In this document: in pieces, positions 13,051 through 25,169 of the stretch
Numbering within the stretch: position 1 is the stretch's first letter
How the letters are laid out: every line of letters begins with the position of its first letter
Source: Sphagnum compactum
Taxonomy: Eukaryota > Bryophyta > Sphagnopsida > Sphagnales
NCBI GenBank assembly: GCA_965153455.1
Contig: OZ234501.1
Span: forward strand, 8,060,001 to 8,124,000
Direction: 5' to 3'
DNA: 64,000 bases
The notes under the pieces: model-generated
What the model was told of the DNA's origin: nothing
What the model saw: only the letters and a program-made list of their open reading frames with translations
The model's database searches: none
Translations under genes and position numbers: made by a program

Positions 13051-15260
13051 AGGGGGGTGCACTCATGGTCATGGGTGTCATCCTTGAGCAGAGTCCACGA
13101 AAGCTGCTCACTCTAGTGTGCTGTGTGCTCACTCTTCCTTGCAGTACCTATTTTGGTCTGTACACAACATTTAAAACCCACCACTTCCTGACAAGAGAAA
13201 TGGGAGACACATGCACCAGAAGACACATGGGCTCTATTTGGCTTGGCTTGGAATGAACCTTGAGATCAATTCCATGGGAGTGAGTGAAGAAGGTAGGTGA
13301 ATTTTCTTAGTGCATTTGGAAGGTACCTAATACTTGTAATTAGATCCCTCTTAACTAAGAAGGGGGAATTATGCCTTCTCCTTTAACAGTGGGAGGGATC
13401 CACCCATTTACCCACACCCAATATGTGAGATGCTTTGACAAAGGGGGTTTTTTTTTATATAAATTTTATTAAGAATAAAATTGTGATATAGTAAAATTCC
13501 AAAAATTTCCCCAAATTCTTTAATTTATTAAAATTAAATTTACACTAGAAAAAAATTGAATTTTTTCTCAATGTTTTGGTCAAAAATCAACAAGATTTTT
13601 CCCCGAGAAAAAAACACTGGTTATGAGTGTCTATCACATACAAGACAGTGTGCAAATCATTTCCTCTACTTAACCTGTAGGGATGAAGTCTTCAACAATG
13701 TAGAGTAAGAATGCCACCACATGATCCAATCATTATGACCAGCCAACAAAATTCAATAATATTTCTTGATGGAGCCTTCTGGAGGACGTTGCATGATATG
13801 TGCGTATTTACAAGTCCAAACTCAATTCCAGACTATTTAAAGCTTGAACTTCATCCACATTACTGTTTACAGATCATTATATTGCTGTCCATTGACATAC
13901 ATGCTCTAAATACACTGAGTTCCTCAGCTTCCTCAAGAAGCAAAATTTCCATCCCAGTGGGCTGTTGGTGATTATGAGCTATATGGTTTTCATAATTGGC
14001 AATTTTAGTAAAGGCAGCAAAGTTCATGCAATCAATCTTTTTTGTGTAGTTGACAAACACACAAAGCAGTGAAAGTTATTGTGAAGTCTTTTGCAGAGAG
14101 TCCTAGTTAGATTCAATATTCATAATTTCAGCCTGCTAAAGCTGCCAAGAAAGATTTAACAAAACACAACACACATCCTTCAACATCACAACACAAATCT
14201 GAACACAATAAAACCCCACCCAAGAGTAGTGGTGGACACTGAATAAAATCTCATCCCAATCTGAACACTCAATGAAAAGGGCCTCAACATTTTTGCAGGT
14301 TTTATGCATTTATGTAAAGTGTCTGAACTCTGAACAGACAAACAGATCAGGTCAGTGAAACCCCACAATTGTTTTGCAAGTTCTGAAACCATATGCCCTG
14401 TGTTGCTAGCACTACTGGATACAAGAATACCATGCAGCTTGGCTTTCACATTAGTACCATTGATGTTAAATAATTGTTCTCAGATAGCCAGCCATGCCCT
14501 GCAGCAATCCTGGTGGAAGAGTTGGGGGAGGGGGGGGGGGGGGGGGGTCCACAGTCCACACAAGCACAATGACAGAGTAGGATAGAGGTGTAATAAGTGA
14601 GCTATATTTTCTGTAGACAAATAGAGTAGTCATCTCTGTGAAGTCATCCTGTCTTTTGGATATACCTAGTTCACAGAGGGTTTTTTCAGAGCTTTCATAT
14701 GGTTTTGCTGATCACTAACTTTCATATGGATTTGAGTGAGGCTTTGATCAAACAAGTGTATGCATCCGGGCTGTGATTGGTGATCTTGGCTGCTCGCACT
14801 TTGGATTGCACCCAGGTAAGGTGAGCATATTGATGAAACCTTCATATATATACACACACACATACTAATATTGGTCCTTGCATCAAAGAACTGGATTGCT
14901 TGGTAGGGACCTGGGGCAATAGTTGCTTCATATCATGGTCATATAAATTTCAACTCTAGGTATGTACTACTGTTGCTCAGTTCTTACTTTTCAAGAGAAC
15001 CTCCAGTTCAATTCTAGACCCAATTCTTCACATTTCAAGACCCCCACATTCCTTGTTCTTTAAAACAAATTCTTAGGCAAGTCTAGTTTCATACTTGATC
15101 CAGTTCTACTTGCCAAGGAGCCATGCCAATGAGCAAGGACATGTTGGATAACATGCTAGGCAGTGGCAACATGTCAACATAAAGCACTCGGAGAAAATTT
15201 GTAGTGTATGTGGAGGGCATCTTATATCCATGAATCTCCCTCAAAATTGAAATTGAGAGG
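13050..15260. other. Intergenic DNA
   Basis: No gene recognised. It includes a G-run at 14525-14547 and one copy (13369-13396) of the TTATGCC...GTGGGAGG module found again at 15.3 kb. Confidence 0.5.
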
Positions 15261-15264
15261 GATA

Positions 15265-15348
15265 TTATGCCTACTCCTCAAGGGTGGGAGGGAAATTATG
15301 CCTCCTTATAGGTGTAAGGACCCTCCCACTATTGAAGAGTAGGCATAA
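15265..15348. repeat. Inverted repeat, about 28-bp arms
   Basis: The left arm at 15265-15292 (TTATGCCTACTCCTCAAG then GGTGGGAGG) pairs with 15322-15348 (CCTCCCACTATTGAAGAG then TAGGCATAA). A third copy in left-arm orientation is at 13369-13396, so the module is a small dispersed sequence and not a one-off hairpin. Confidence 0.55.
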
Positions 15349-15654
15349 GAACCCTCCCATTCATACACCTCATGATCTACATAGGTTTGGTTCATGATAA
15401 ATTTTGACTTGCGCTTTAAGATAGGTAAAGCCCATGGGTGGGGCACATTCCCACAATGAAGGCCAGATTTGACTATCATCTCATCCTAGGCCCCTTATTT
15501 TGAGAATGGCCCCACCCTAGGGCTTTACCCTACACAAAGGACCAAGGTTTGGTAAGACCAAGCAAAGTTGGCTAATATAGGTTAACAAGCTAATGTAATG
15601 TCAGAAAAGTCAACTAGTGAAGACATGTTGACAAGGGAATAGGTTGACAAGTTA

Positions 15655-16494
15655 AAGCTTGAATTGATTGAAGCTTTTATGGACTTGAACATTCAAGTGA
15701 AACTTGGAAAGTTGTTGTAGATTTGCCCACAATTAAGAAAAAATTTGAAAAACTCCTCCCTGAAAGGAGTGGCTAATGCTTACAAAGTCATCACAACCAA
15801 GGCAGAGGACTTTGACAATCAAATGCCAGTTGTTGAAGTAAGAGTTGGAAGGTTGGGAGTGAGAGATTTATTATTGGGTGGAGGATCCAATATCAACACC
15901 ATCTTAGTTGAAAAAGAAGCTCAAGGGTTCAGGAGACCTCAACTAGCTCCTTTCATGGTACATATGGTTAACTAGCATAAGGTGTAGCCCATTAAATTAA
16001 TTCAAAACCTGAAAATAGAAACGGTGGGATGTTCATAAAAAATCTTTACAACTATTTTGAATATGGGGATGGACAAGAATCATACTCCGTGTTGTTGGGA
16101 AGATTGTGGTTCAAACAAGCAAAAGTTCACCACGATCATGGTAATAGTACCCTCACTATAGGTTCTAAGGATTTAGTTGTTACCCTTAGTACTATCAAAA
16201 AATCAAATTGGCTTCATCACAACAACCTAAACACCTTGATGATGGATACAATTAGAAAAAAGTTTTGTCAAACAAGGATAAAGAAAAGTTGTATGAAGCT
16301 ATGTTTGAATTATGGCCAATTGGAAAAGTAGTTCCACAGGAACCTATGTTTCTACCGTATGTGTTTTGTGACATAGTACAAACCAAAGAGGGCATAAACT
16401 ACCCAATGCATTTCTATTAGCATGAATTTGGAATGGTATTGGTTTTTAATGAAGTTGTTGACATCACAATCAAGAACAAGGCTGTTATTTGGTG
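15655..16494 (+). pseudogene. Decayed Ty3/gypsy retrotransposon fragment (gag C-terminus and protease)
   Basis: Translation recalls the gag-protease junction of plant gypsy elements. 'LGKLL*ICPQLRKNLK' comes first, then 'EDFDNQMPVVEVRVG', then the protease-like 'LLLGGGSNINTI' (about 15868-15906), then 'SYSVLLGRLWFKQAKVHHD' (16080-16136) and 'NSTLTIGSKD'. The active-site aspartate expected before G-G-S is glycine. In-frame TAG codons lie at 15718, 15973 and 15985. The part from about 16029 is in another frame, and a further shift precedes 'AMFELWPIGKVVPQEPMF' near 16292. No LTRs, reverse transcriptase or integrase were found nearby. It is non-functional. Confidence 0.7.
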
Positions 16495-16499
16495 AGTAG

Positions 16500-18025
16500 G
16501 TGAGCATGAGCATGACCAAATGAGCATGAATAGATAGGAATATTTTTAAATATCCAAGGGAATATTCTTTAACATGCTCACTTGATGTGGATCAAATATT
16601 TTTTAACACATCCCAAAGTGTCATCACATCAAGAAAATATTTGAATATTCCCTAACACATAAGCCATGTTACAATGTACAAGTGAACTACTTGCATAATC
16701 AAAAATAAATAAATTAGGCTTTAGAATGAGCTTGAGTGGAAAGGGAACAACACAACAAATAAAAATTCATTCTTACAACAAAAACCTTGAATAACATTAA
16801 ACATATATGCTTTGACAAAGTTGTTCTAAGGACGTACTTCAATATATATCTAAAACATAAATCTAAATGGCATAGAGTGATCGTTACAAAAGATTGACAA
16901 ATGTCATCACATGCAAAATCTTACTTTGAACAAATGGTAACATGACTAAAGTCAAAAAATGTAGTGGTGAAGACTTGTTATGATAAAATCTATTCCAACC
17001 CCAATTAACAATTAAAAACTCTCAAACATATTACATTGTTGGAGGATTACTTAGACTAACAACAAGATTTTGTTATTTAATGGGTGTAGGGGACCTTGTA
17101 AAGGAGGCGAGTTATGACCACTACAACACCATTCAAAAAAGTTGTCATCTTTAATACATGAAATCCCATAAAAAAATCAAAACTTCTTAGAAATGACATT
17201 ATTCGAACGTTTTCTATCCACAATAAATCCATTAGGATGAATAAATACACTATAATGTTGTGGGGAAAATTTGAAATACAATTTGAACACATTTGATTCG
17301 GACATTCCATAAATCCATCATAAAACAAAGCTAGGAAAAAAAAAGATATTGTTTGAACACCTTTATTATTCAAGAACCAAATGGAATAATAATGGGGGTA
17401 GTTCATTTAGTGTACCTAACTTCAATAATTGTGAAATGGTTGAGAGAAGTAAACATGTGTGAAATAGAAATGTTGATATTTTTTTATGAATGTCTTGGAT
17501 ATGTAAGGAGAAAATATCTTTTAGTTGATCAAACTCCAATAATTCTGAAATGGTTAACGGAGGTCAAAATGTTTTGAACAAAAGTGCACAATGTAACAAT
17601 ATATATCATGTACTTAGTTCATTCCAGACTTTTGAAAAGTCCAAAATTAACTAATGGCCATTTGGAGAGTAACTTTGATTTAGGGGCCACCATTTGATGC
17701 AACAATAGATATTAATAATGTTTTGTTTCATTATATGATCCAACAAATAAATGTTTCCAACGTTTTGTTTCAAAGTCAATAGAAAGCTTGATCCTAACCA
17801 CCAAGTTAGAAAGTCCAAAATTAACAAAATACATGTTATATGATATATTAAATCCTTTTATTATCAACTCCATAGGGGTAAACAAAGTTATCATAACCCC
17901 CAATAAAATAAAATAAACTTCCACCATCTCATTAGTGAATCTAGGTTAGTATTTTTTGCATCAACAATGCACAACCTATATATTTTACAATTTTAGCTTT
18001 TTGAAATAAGCATCACAAGAGCACT
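16500..18025. other. Intergenic DNA, possible continuation of decayed elements
   Basis: No recognisable coding motif. An inverted pair (GGGAATATTC ... CTTGATGTG, about 16558-16590 and 16622-16655) and a 119-bp-spaced direct duplication (AATAATT(G/C)TGAAATGGTT at about 17423 and 17538) are present. Confidence 0.4.
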
Positions 18026-18031
18026 ACAACC

Positions 18032-18678
18032 ATGTCCAAAGGTACTAAACAATGTTTTTGTAGAACTCTAGTAGACCTAGACTTGTATCCACCTATAGAT
18101 CCAAATGAATTGGCGAGGGGAGATGCAAAATATAAACTAAAAATTGAACATTGGGCTTCAAGCAATGGGTTGCAAAACTACAAAATTTATGCAAATGTCA
18201 TTCATATGTTAATTCCAAATTTTCTAGATAACTTGCAACAGGCTCCTAGAAATAATCCATGGCCAAAATGGCTGACCAATTGAAAATATAAAACACATTT
18301 CTAGGAGTAATCAAATTACCTTATGGGGATCGAAAACAAAGCAACATATGGTCTTGAAATCGCGATGTGTAAGAAGTGGCCAAAAAACCATGTGGATCTA
18401 AAAGATGACACATATGAGACACTTGTCTTAGTCCATAGCAAAGAGCAAAATGCGTTGGTGTCGAATGTGAGAAGACCTGGGGAGGTGCAAAAGGAGTCTA
18501 ATTTGCCATATTCAAAAGGGCCTTCAAGATAGTTTGTAAACAAAAAGGAAAGTGCATCACATGACATCCACAATTCTTGTAACAATATCAATGACGAAAT
18601 GTCATTAGCCAAAAAAAAGGCTTCCTCAAATACATTCATAGAAAAGACCATTGACGATAATGATGACACAAAATAATG
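18032..18678 (+). pseudogene. Unidentified decayed reading frame
   Basis: One frame stays coding-like from 18032 to 18678 but is broken by stops: TGA at 18281, TAG and TAA before 18322, TAG at 18530. Segments such as 'DLDLYPPIDPNELARGD', 'KLKIEHWASSNGLQNYK' and 'CKKWPKNHVDLKDDTYETL' have protein-like composition. I do not recognise a family. Its position 1.5 kb after the gypsy fragment suggests another transposable-element remnant, but that is inference. The second and third blocks share the frame of the first, so point mutations, not frameshifts, would have broken it. Confidence 0.35.
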
Positions 18679-18689
18679 CAAGTTTCATC

Positions 18690-21600
18690 ACACAACTATA
18701 CAAGATTGAAATTTACAGAAGCAAGGAAAACGTAGGAACTGCATTATCTTGTTTTTAACTTGAAGAGAACGACTAATTTAAATGTGTAAATTTGTTTTTC
18801 ATGAAGATAAAAGGTAGGGTAGCTGCATTTCTAACATCAAATTGTGCAATAGGAGATCAATGTATTAGTTGGGATTACATAGAAACATATCGTGTCATCC
18901 AATGGCAAGGAATATGATATTAGAAAATATGATAAGCTCAAACACAAAGATGGGAGTACCAATTATGGAAAAGACTATGTAGAAACAAGCGTGACAAGTT
19001 CTTCAATTCACCACAAAGGCTTAATCTAGTGGCTTTAAATGAATGTGGAAAAAACCACAATTCCAAGTTTTTCATTTAGGATGTGTCATGGAACATTCAT
19101 GCAAAATAGCTTGATTGCATTATTTTGTGTGGGACTCATTGTTCTAAAATGTGAAAAATAGAGATTTGAAATATGGATGGTAGATTGATCCTTGGATCTT
19201 TCATTGAAAGGGAAGGTTGTATAAAGAGGTCTAATGAATAGAAGTTGAAAGAATAGGATTGTGAATGTAAGACTCAAGTATGTAGGCAAGAGCAAAACAA
19301 TTATTGCATTATGAAGACTTAGATGACAAAATGAACCAAATTAAAAGTTTTGATTAAATGATATGTAAAGGTCTTGAATGTATTCTATGATGATAAAACA
19401 TTGAAATGTAGAAATTCCTTCATATGGAATCTAGGATTTGCAAAATAAATTTGAAGAATGTAAAATGGTTTATTAATTAAATTTTCCCACACAAGTGTTG
19501 GAATTGCCCAACACAAGAATATGAGTGGCAAGGACATATATTCAATAAGGAAATTAATTTTTAGGACCCTAAACATATTTGATGAAAATGAATAGATATT
19601 TATATTTTATTCAAACCTAAAAAATTGATCTTTGATTCCCCAGTTTTTAATTTGTACCATCATTTGCAATCTACAATTTTTTTGTATAAACCTTAATATG
19701 AAGATGACCCTTACGTTTAACCTTAATATGGAAATAAGTAAAAACATTAATTTACACATTATTTTAAATTTTTACATATTACATATTAAGTTACCTTTCT
19801 TTGATTTGCAATTTGTACAAACTTTAATTTGAAAATATGTAATAACATCAATGTGAACCTTAGTATAATTAAAATGTAAAGATTTTCATTTTATTAGAAC
19901 ATAAAATTTCAAACTTAAATCTATATTCGGATTTGTAATTTGGAATATGGTTAAATTCTTATATATACCTAAATTTAAAAATAATAAACATTTTAATTTG
20001 TACCTTATTTGAAATTTGTACAAAATATAGAAAAGCTAACTAAATTCTAATCTATAAATTGTACCTAAATCTGTAAATTTGCATAACCTTTAATATGTAT
20101 TTCAATTTGATTAAAATGTAGACATTTTGTGCATTATTAAAACCTTATAATTTCTACAAAATTTTGCAATTTATTAAAAAAACTATAAAAAATTTATAAA
20201 TTAAGTTACAAAATTATATAACATTTTAAATAAAGCACATTATCTTTCATTTGTACCAAAATTTAAGCCTAAAAATTAAATGTGTAAATGTGTAAATCTA
20301 TTCCTTTAGTATTATCCAAAGATTGACCTCAATTTGTACCTTTAAACATTTAAATCTATAAATTAATATCTTGGAGTCCAAATTTTTGAGTGTGAGTTTG
20401 GGTCCTCTCTTGGACATAAATTCAAGTTTGATTTGCAAGACATTCTTGGAAACTCAAGCTTGAACTCTAGTCCAGGAGAGGATCTGAGCTCACAATTGGG
20501 TTTTTAAAAAAACCATTGCCGAATTATTCTCAACATCACAAAATAGTTCAGTTGCTTTAAAAAATCCGAATTCAAGTTCAAATTTGAACTTTTTGTTTGA
20601 GCTCAAATATGAGGTCTAATTAAAAAATTTGTTTCCATTTCAAAAAGGTTAAGCTTAAATTTGATTTGAAGCTCAAGTTCAAGCTTCAAACCAAATGCAA
20701 ATTTAGTTTTTTTTTCCTTGTGGATTGAAAGCAAGCAAAAAAGAAAAAAAGATAGAAGGAAGGAAGGATTTGGGAAGCTTACCTTGGAGGTGTAACTTTC
20801 CTCTTGGATGGTCTCCAACACCTTTGAGGTCTCCTTGCCTTTTGCTTCTTCTTACACAAACAAGTTCACGATGAAAATGAACTATACTCACAAAGACTAC
20901 ATATATACTCCCAAGCCTTTAAGGCTACTAACTGAAAGTGAACTAAAACCTTAATTTTTTGTTTATCATATTGAGAGTGAAAAGCTTGTTCGTTTAGTGT
21001 TGGCCCTATCATCTTCAAAACCTTGGCCATAATCCTCTTTAATTACCTTATAATATGCAAAAGAGATGGATATGGTGTTATTATAAGAAATTATTCATGA
21101 AATTTATAGTTCTTCCAATATTGAAATACTAAGATCTAGTCTTCTTTTGCAAAAATCAAATCATCCATACCTCCTCATTTGCCTCCCTTTCTTTAGAGTC
21201 TTCAAAGAAATCAATCTACCTTCCCCCCTCCGATTCTTTGACTTCCTTCATATATCAAATCAACAATGATTCATTAACACAACACACATTCTGCATTTTT
21301 GTTTCTTAGCAACATTTCATAATCAAAAGTTCTATCACTTGTTGTCTCCAAATCCTCAAAGGGTATCTTTGAATCTTTTTGGTGCCATTGTGGTTGTCTA
21401 TTGTAATGCTTTTATAGGTGTCCAATTGTGTCCTCACCTTTTTATTTTCTATGGAGCTTGCTTTGTTTTTTCCATTTGACTTTGCATTTGGTAAATGATG
21501 CTTATATTTAAGGTATTTATATTTTCTTGTCTATAATGTAAAAGATGTTATGGTGGCGCTTGTGGGCATTTTGCAATGTCTGGCTCTATGGTTACCTAAA

Positions 21601-22400
21601 AGGAATTCAAACATGTCTCATCTTTGTGTCAAAGGTGTTGATTGGCTTTCATATCTTTTAGAGTTTGCCTACCAAAATATAACGTTTTATTCATAAATGA
21701 TTAAGTTAAAAGTACATAAACCTTTGTTTAACCTTCGTGCGTTAACAATCATAATGGATTTGAATGTTTCGCATAATTAGAATTTAATTTGTCATTTCAA
21801 ATTAATTTTAATATCTTTTAGACATAATCAAATTTTATTACAGGCAAGATTTTTTCCAACTATTCTTGGTGTCCACCATCAGATCCTTTATCAATTTTGA
21901 AATTGCCATTAATTGTATGAATTGGAAATAGATTTAATGTTATGTTTCTTAATTGCCACATGCTTCTTTTGTTGCCATTTTATTCAATCTCCGTCCTTAA
22001 TCCCACTGTACACAAGGGGTCAAGGCCAATGTTTGACTCAAATCAAACATTCCTATTGTTGCAAAAGTTGAAATAATCCCCAAGGGCTTTACATTAGGAG
22101 TCAAGGCTAAAATAGAAAAAATCATTTTAATCTACTACAATTTATTATTAAATGTTAAACTTTATGGCCTTTTGTTAACCCCAAGGAAAAAAATGGGATA
22201 CCAACAAATTTTGGAAACCAATTTGCACCCTTGGGGTCATTGTTCTAGCATTTATTAATATCCTAATGTCAATGTTCTAGCATGTATTAATAAATTGGGG
22301 TAAAAAAACCTAGAATGTTCAAAGGTGGCCCTAAGGATTTTGAACCCTAATTTCGGCCTTATAATGTTTTGGATATAACCTAGTTTTAATATACATTACA
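18690..22400. other. AT-rich intergenic DNA
   Basis: No gene or RNA seen. Short frames here have no conserved motif. A stretch of T/A-rich low-complexity sequence runs from 19600 to 20400. Confidence 0.55.
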
Positions 22401-22409
22401 AAGAAACAT

Positions 22410-22640
22410 CACTTTTCAGAAGGTCCAACTTGACTAAAATGTCCACATTAACCAAAAGGGATGGTTGTTTTGACTAAAAACCTGGGGCATGAAAGGCATA
22501 AGTTATTTTTTGATTGAGACATTTGACTAAAGTGACTTTTGTGATCATGTGACAAACCAAACATCTAGTCAAAAAGGCTAGAGGTCCATCAAAATGACCA
22601 AGGCCTACTCAAATTGACCATACTCAATGGTCATTATGAT
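22410..22640. repeat. Dispersed repeat, copy 2 (partner 5530-5760)
   Basis: Collinear with 5530-5760 (CAGAAGGT, CTTGACTAAA, TGTCCACATT, ACATCTAGTCAAA, GACCAAGGCC). It is followed by short direct repetition of 'CATTATGATTT..TTAGTCAAAT' at 22634-22690. Confidence 0.45.
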
Positions 22641-23295
22641 TTACAATTAGTCAAATTGGCCATTATGATTTGACACTTAGTCAAATCAACCATATTAATT
22701 TAGTTATTTAACCTATACATTTATTTTGCATATGGTACATACCAAACCTAAATTCATAATTAGTAGGCTTTAGGTTAGGCATATTACATTTATTAGCTAA
22801 TTATAAAGTTTAATAGGCTACTTACATGCTACCTTTAAGCACATGTATGTACTTAAATTTAGGGCATTACTTAGTTAATATTTAATAATTGATAGTTAAT
22901 ACTCAATCATTTATGATTAATATTATATAAATATAAATATAAATATATATAATTAATCACCAATAATTATTTATCCATCAACATTGATTAATTATTTTAT
23001 CAAATTATCAATTTTATTTAACTTTTTGGCTAATACTTGATATTAATTTATAATAATTGATATTAGTCAATATATAATTATAAATAATTATTGATAAGTG
23101 ACTATTTTAAACTAATTTGTTAGTTACTAATAATTTGTTATATATTAATTGATTATATTATTAGTAAATTATGACTATTTAATGTTTAGATTTAATATTT
23201 CATAAGAAATATTCAATAATCCGCCATTCATATTGAATAATTATGAATTAATAATATATAATCATTAATCAATATTTTTATTAATTACTTATTGG

Positions 23296-23690
23296 TAGCC
23301 TATCCTATTAACTAGGTTAGTAGCCTAGGCCACTTAGGCCTTCTAAATATGTAGCTAGCTTAGGCCACCTAGGCCTACAAAGGTAGGTAGCTTAACCTAG
23401 ACCACCTAAGCCTACTAGGTAAGTATGTCGTTTAACGTAGGCTACTTAGGCCTACAAGGAAGGTAACCTAACTTAAACTACCTAGGCCTACTAGGTAGGT
23501 ATGTCATTTAATGTAGGCTACCTAGGCCTACTAGGTATCTATCTAACCTAAGTTAGGCCACCTAGGCCTACTAGGTAAGTATGTAGTTTAATCTAGGCTA
23601 CCTAGGCCTACAAGGTATATAGCTAACCTAGGCTATGCCATCTAGGCTTACTAGGTAAGTAGCTTAAGCCTAGACTTACCTAATAGGCTA
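23296..23690. repeat. Minisatellite with 40-bp unit built on CCTAGGCCTA
   Basis: The 10-bp core CCTAGGCCTA (or a one-base variant) sits at 23368, 23405, 23445, 23481, 23521, 23561, 23601 and 23641. Spacing is 36-40 bp and exactly 40 for the last four steps. Units alternate CTACTAGGTA- and CTACAAGG-types. Related AGGTAGGTA/CCTACCTA words continue to about 23920. Confidence 0.85.
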
Positions 23691-24538
23691 GACTACCTAC
23701 CTAGTATGCCTAGGCTAAGTCTACTAATAGGTTAGTAGGTACCTACATAATTTACAAAATAACATAGGCACAAATAATTTACTAGGTAGGTATAAACATA
23801 GACCTAGTAGGTACCTATAAAGCTTAATAGACTATAACCTACATGTTATCTAGGTATATGCATTTAGTAATATGTACTTCCTACCTACTTAGGCTACCCT
23901 ACCTATATAACCCACCTATTTATGTAAGTAGTGTAAAAAAGGTTGAAATTAAATTTTGATTAAATCAATAAAGGTTGACCATGAATTGACATGTGGTTGT
24001 CATGTTTGATTGTTTGTTGTGCTTGACTTGTCATTGTCAACTTTAAGCCTTTGTAGTCAAATTAAAAAAAGAAAAAGTTTCAACATTAAGTTATGGTTTT
24101 CAACTAAGATTACAATCAAAACACATAGTTGCAAATGGGGAGGTTTTTTCCTAGTGTCAAGTGTAATGACATTTCCTTTCTCATTACTTAGAAACTACAT
24201 TCTGTAATATGGTGTTCCACCCCTTTAACCATTATTCATTACTAATCACTTAACCCTACTAAGAAATACCCAAGATCCAAGTGTGCATTATAAAACAAAT
24301 CTTTAAGTATCAAAGCAAAAACCAAGACTGAGGTGTAACATTAAAAAAACCTTAGGTTTGAGTACCAATTGTAGTATGGTGAATGCCAAGATTAGATTGG
24401 TTTGTCATGAATTGGGCATAACAAATCTAAAGATTAGTTGGTTTGATATGACATTGGGTATTGGCAAGACATTATACCATAAATTAGTATGATTTTTCAT
24501 ACTAAAACTTTATACATGAATTGATGTTTTGGTTTATC

Positions 24539-25167
24539 TGGGTGAAAGCACATTATGGTGGCCAAAAAATGTTGTCACAAATATTGTTTTTCAAAATTGT
24601 GCAACTTTCAACTTTCAACAAGCCAATATTAAAAGAGGTTTTCATAAATTAGATTCAAAATAAAGTAGTTCAATTTTCAAATAATGCAATTTTCAAAGGA
24701 AACTAAAATTTTTATTAATATTAAATGATTAAAGAGTATATTTGTGAACAAATAGAACTTGTAATGATATATTGCAAATTGTAAATATATATTTTAAATG
24801 TTTCAAATAATTGCCAAAAAAAGAGAAATATCTAGTTATATATGAATATGAGTTGATTGTTCCATTTCATTTATAATTTTGATTCATGTGATTTCACAAA
24901 AAAACATCTAGACAAGTTTTTCATTCAAACAAGCATAAGTGTGTTAAAGTAATTTTTTTATTAAAAAATGACTTTCATTGAAAGATAACAAAAATTATGT
25001 TGGAGACCTTTGTATCAAAATTCATTTTATATGTGTATCAGATGCTAGATGAATCAAAGGAAAATTGCTTTTAAAATAATACAAAAGGTACCCCCCCCAA
25101 AAAGTACATTTTCTTGCTCAAAGTGTTCCCCCCCCCCCCCCCCTTTCCAATAGTGTGCTTTCACCCA
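24539..25167. mobile_element. Candidate non-autonomous TIR element (629 bp)
   Basis: It is bounded by a perfect 14-bp terminal inverted repeat: TGGGTGAAAGCACA at 24539-24552 and its complement TGTGCTTTCACCCA at 25154-25167. The interior is AT-rich and non-coding and includes a C-run at 25128-25143. Flanks share only TC, so no convincing target-site duplication. A third copy of the 14-mer (30112-30125) supports a dispersed family. Superfamily not assignable. Confidence 0.45.
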
Positions 25168-25169
25168 TC

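Noticed and set aside
17077-17406. 109-codon minus-strand frame, Phe/Leu-rich
   Set aside because: Hydrophobicity reflects AT-rich codons. No recognisable motif and no neighbouring exons.
23296-23690. Regular 40-bp spacing that might suggest a CRISPR-like array
   Set aside because: The whole unit repeats with no variable spacers, and the DNA is eukaryotic. It is a minisatellite.
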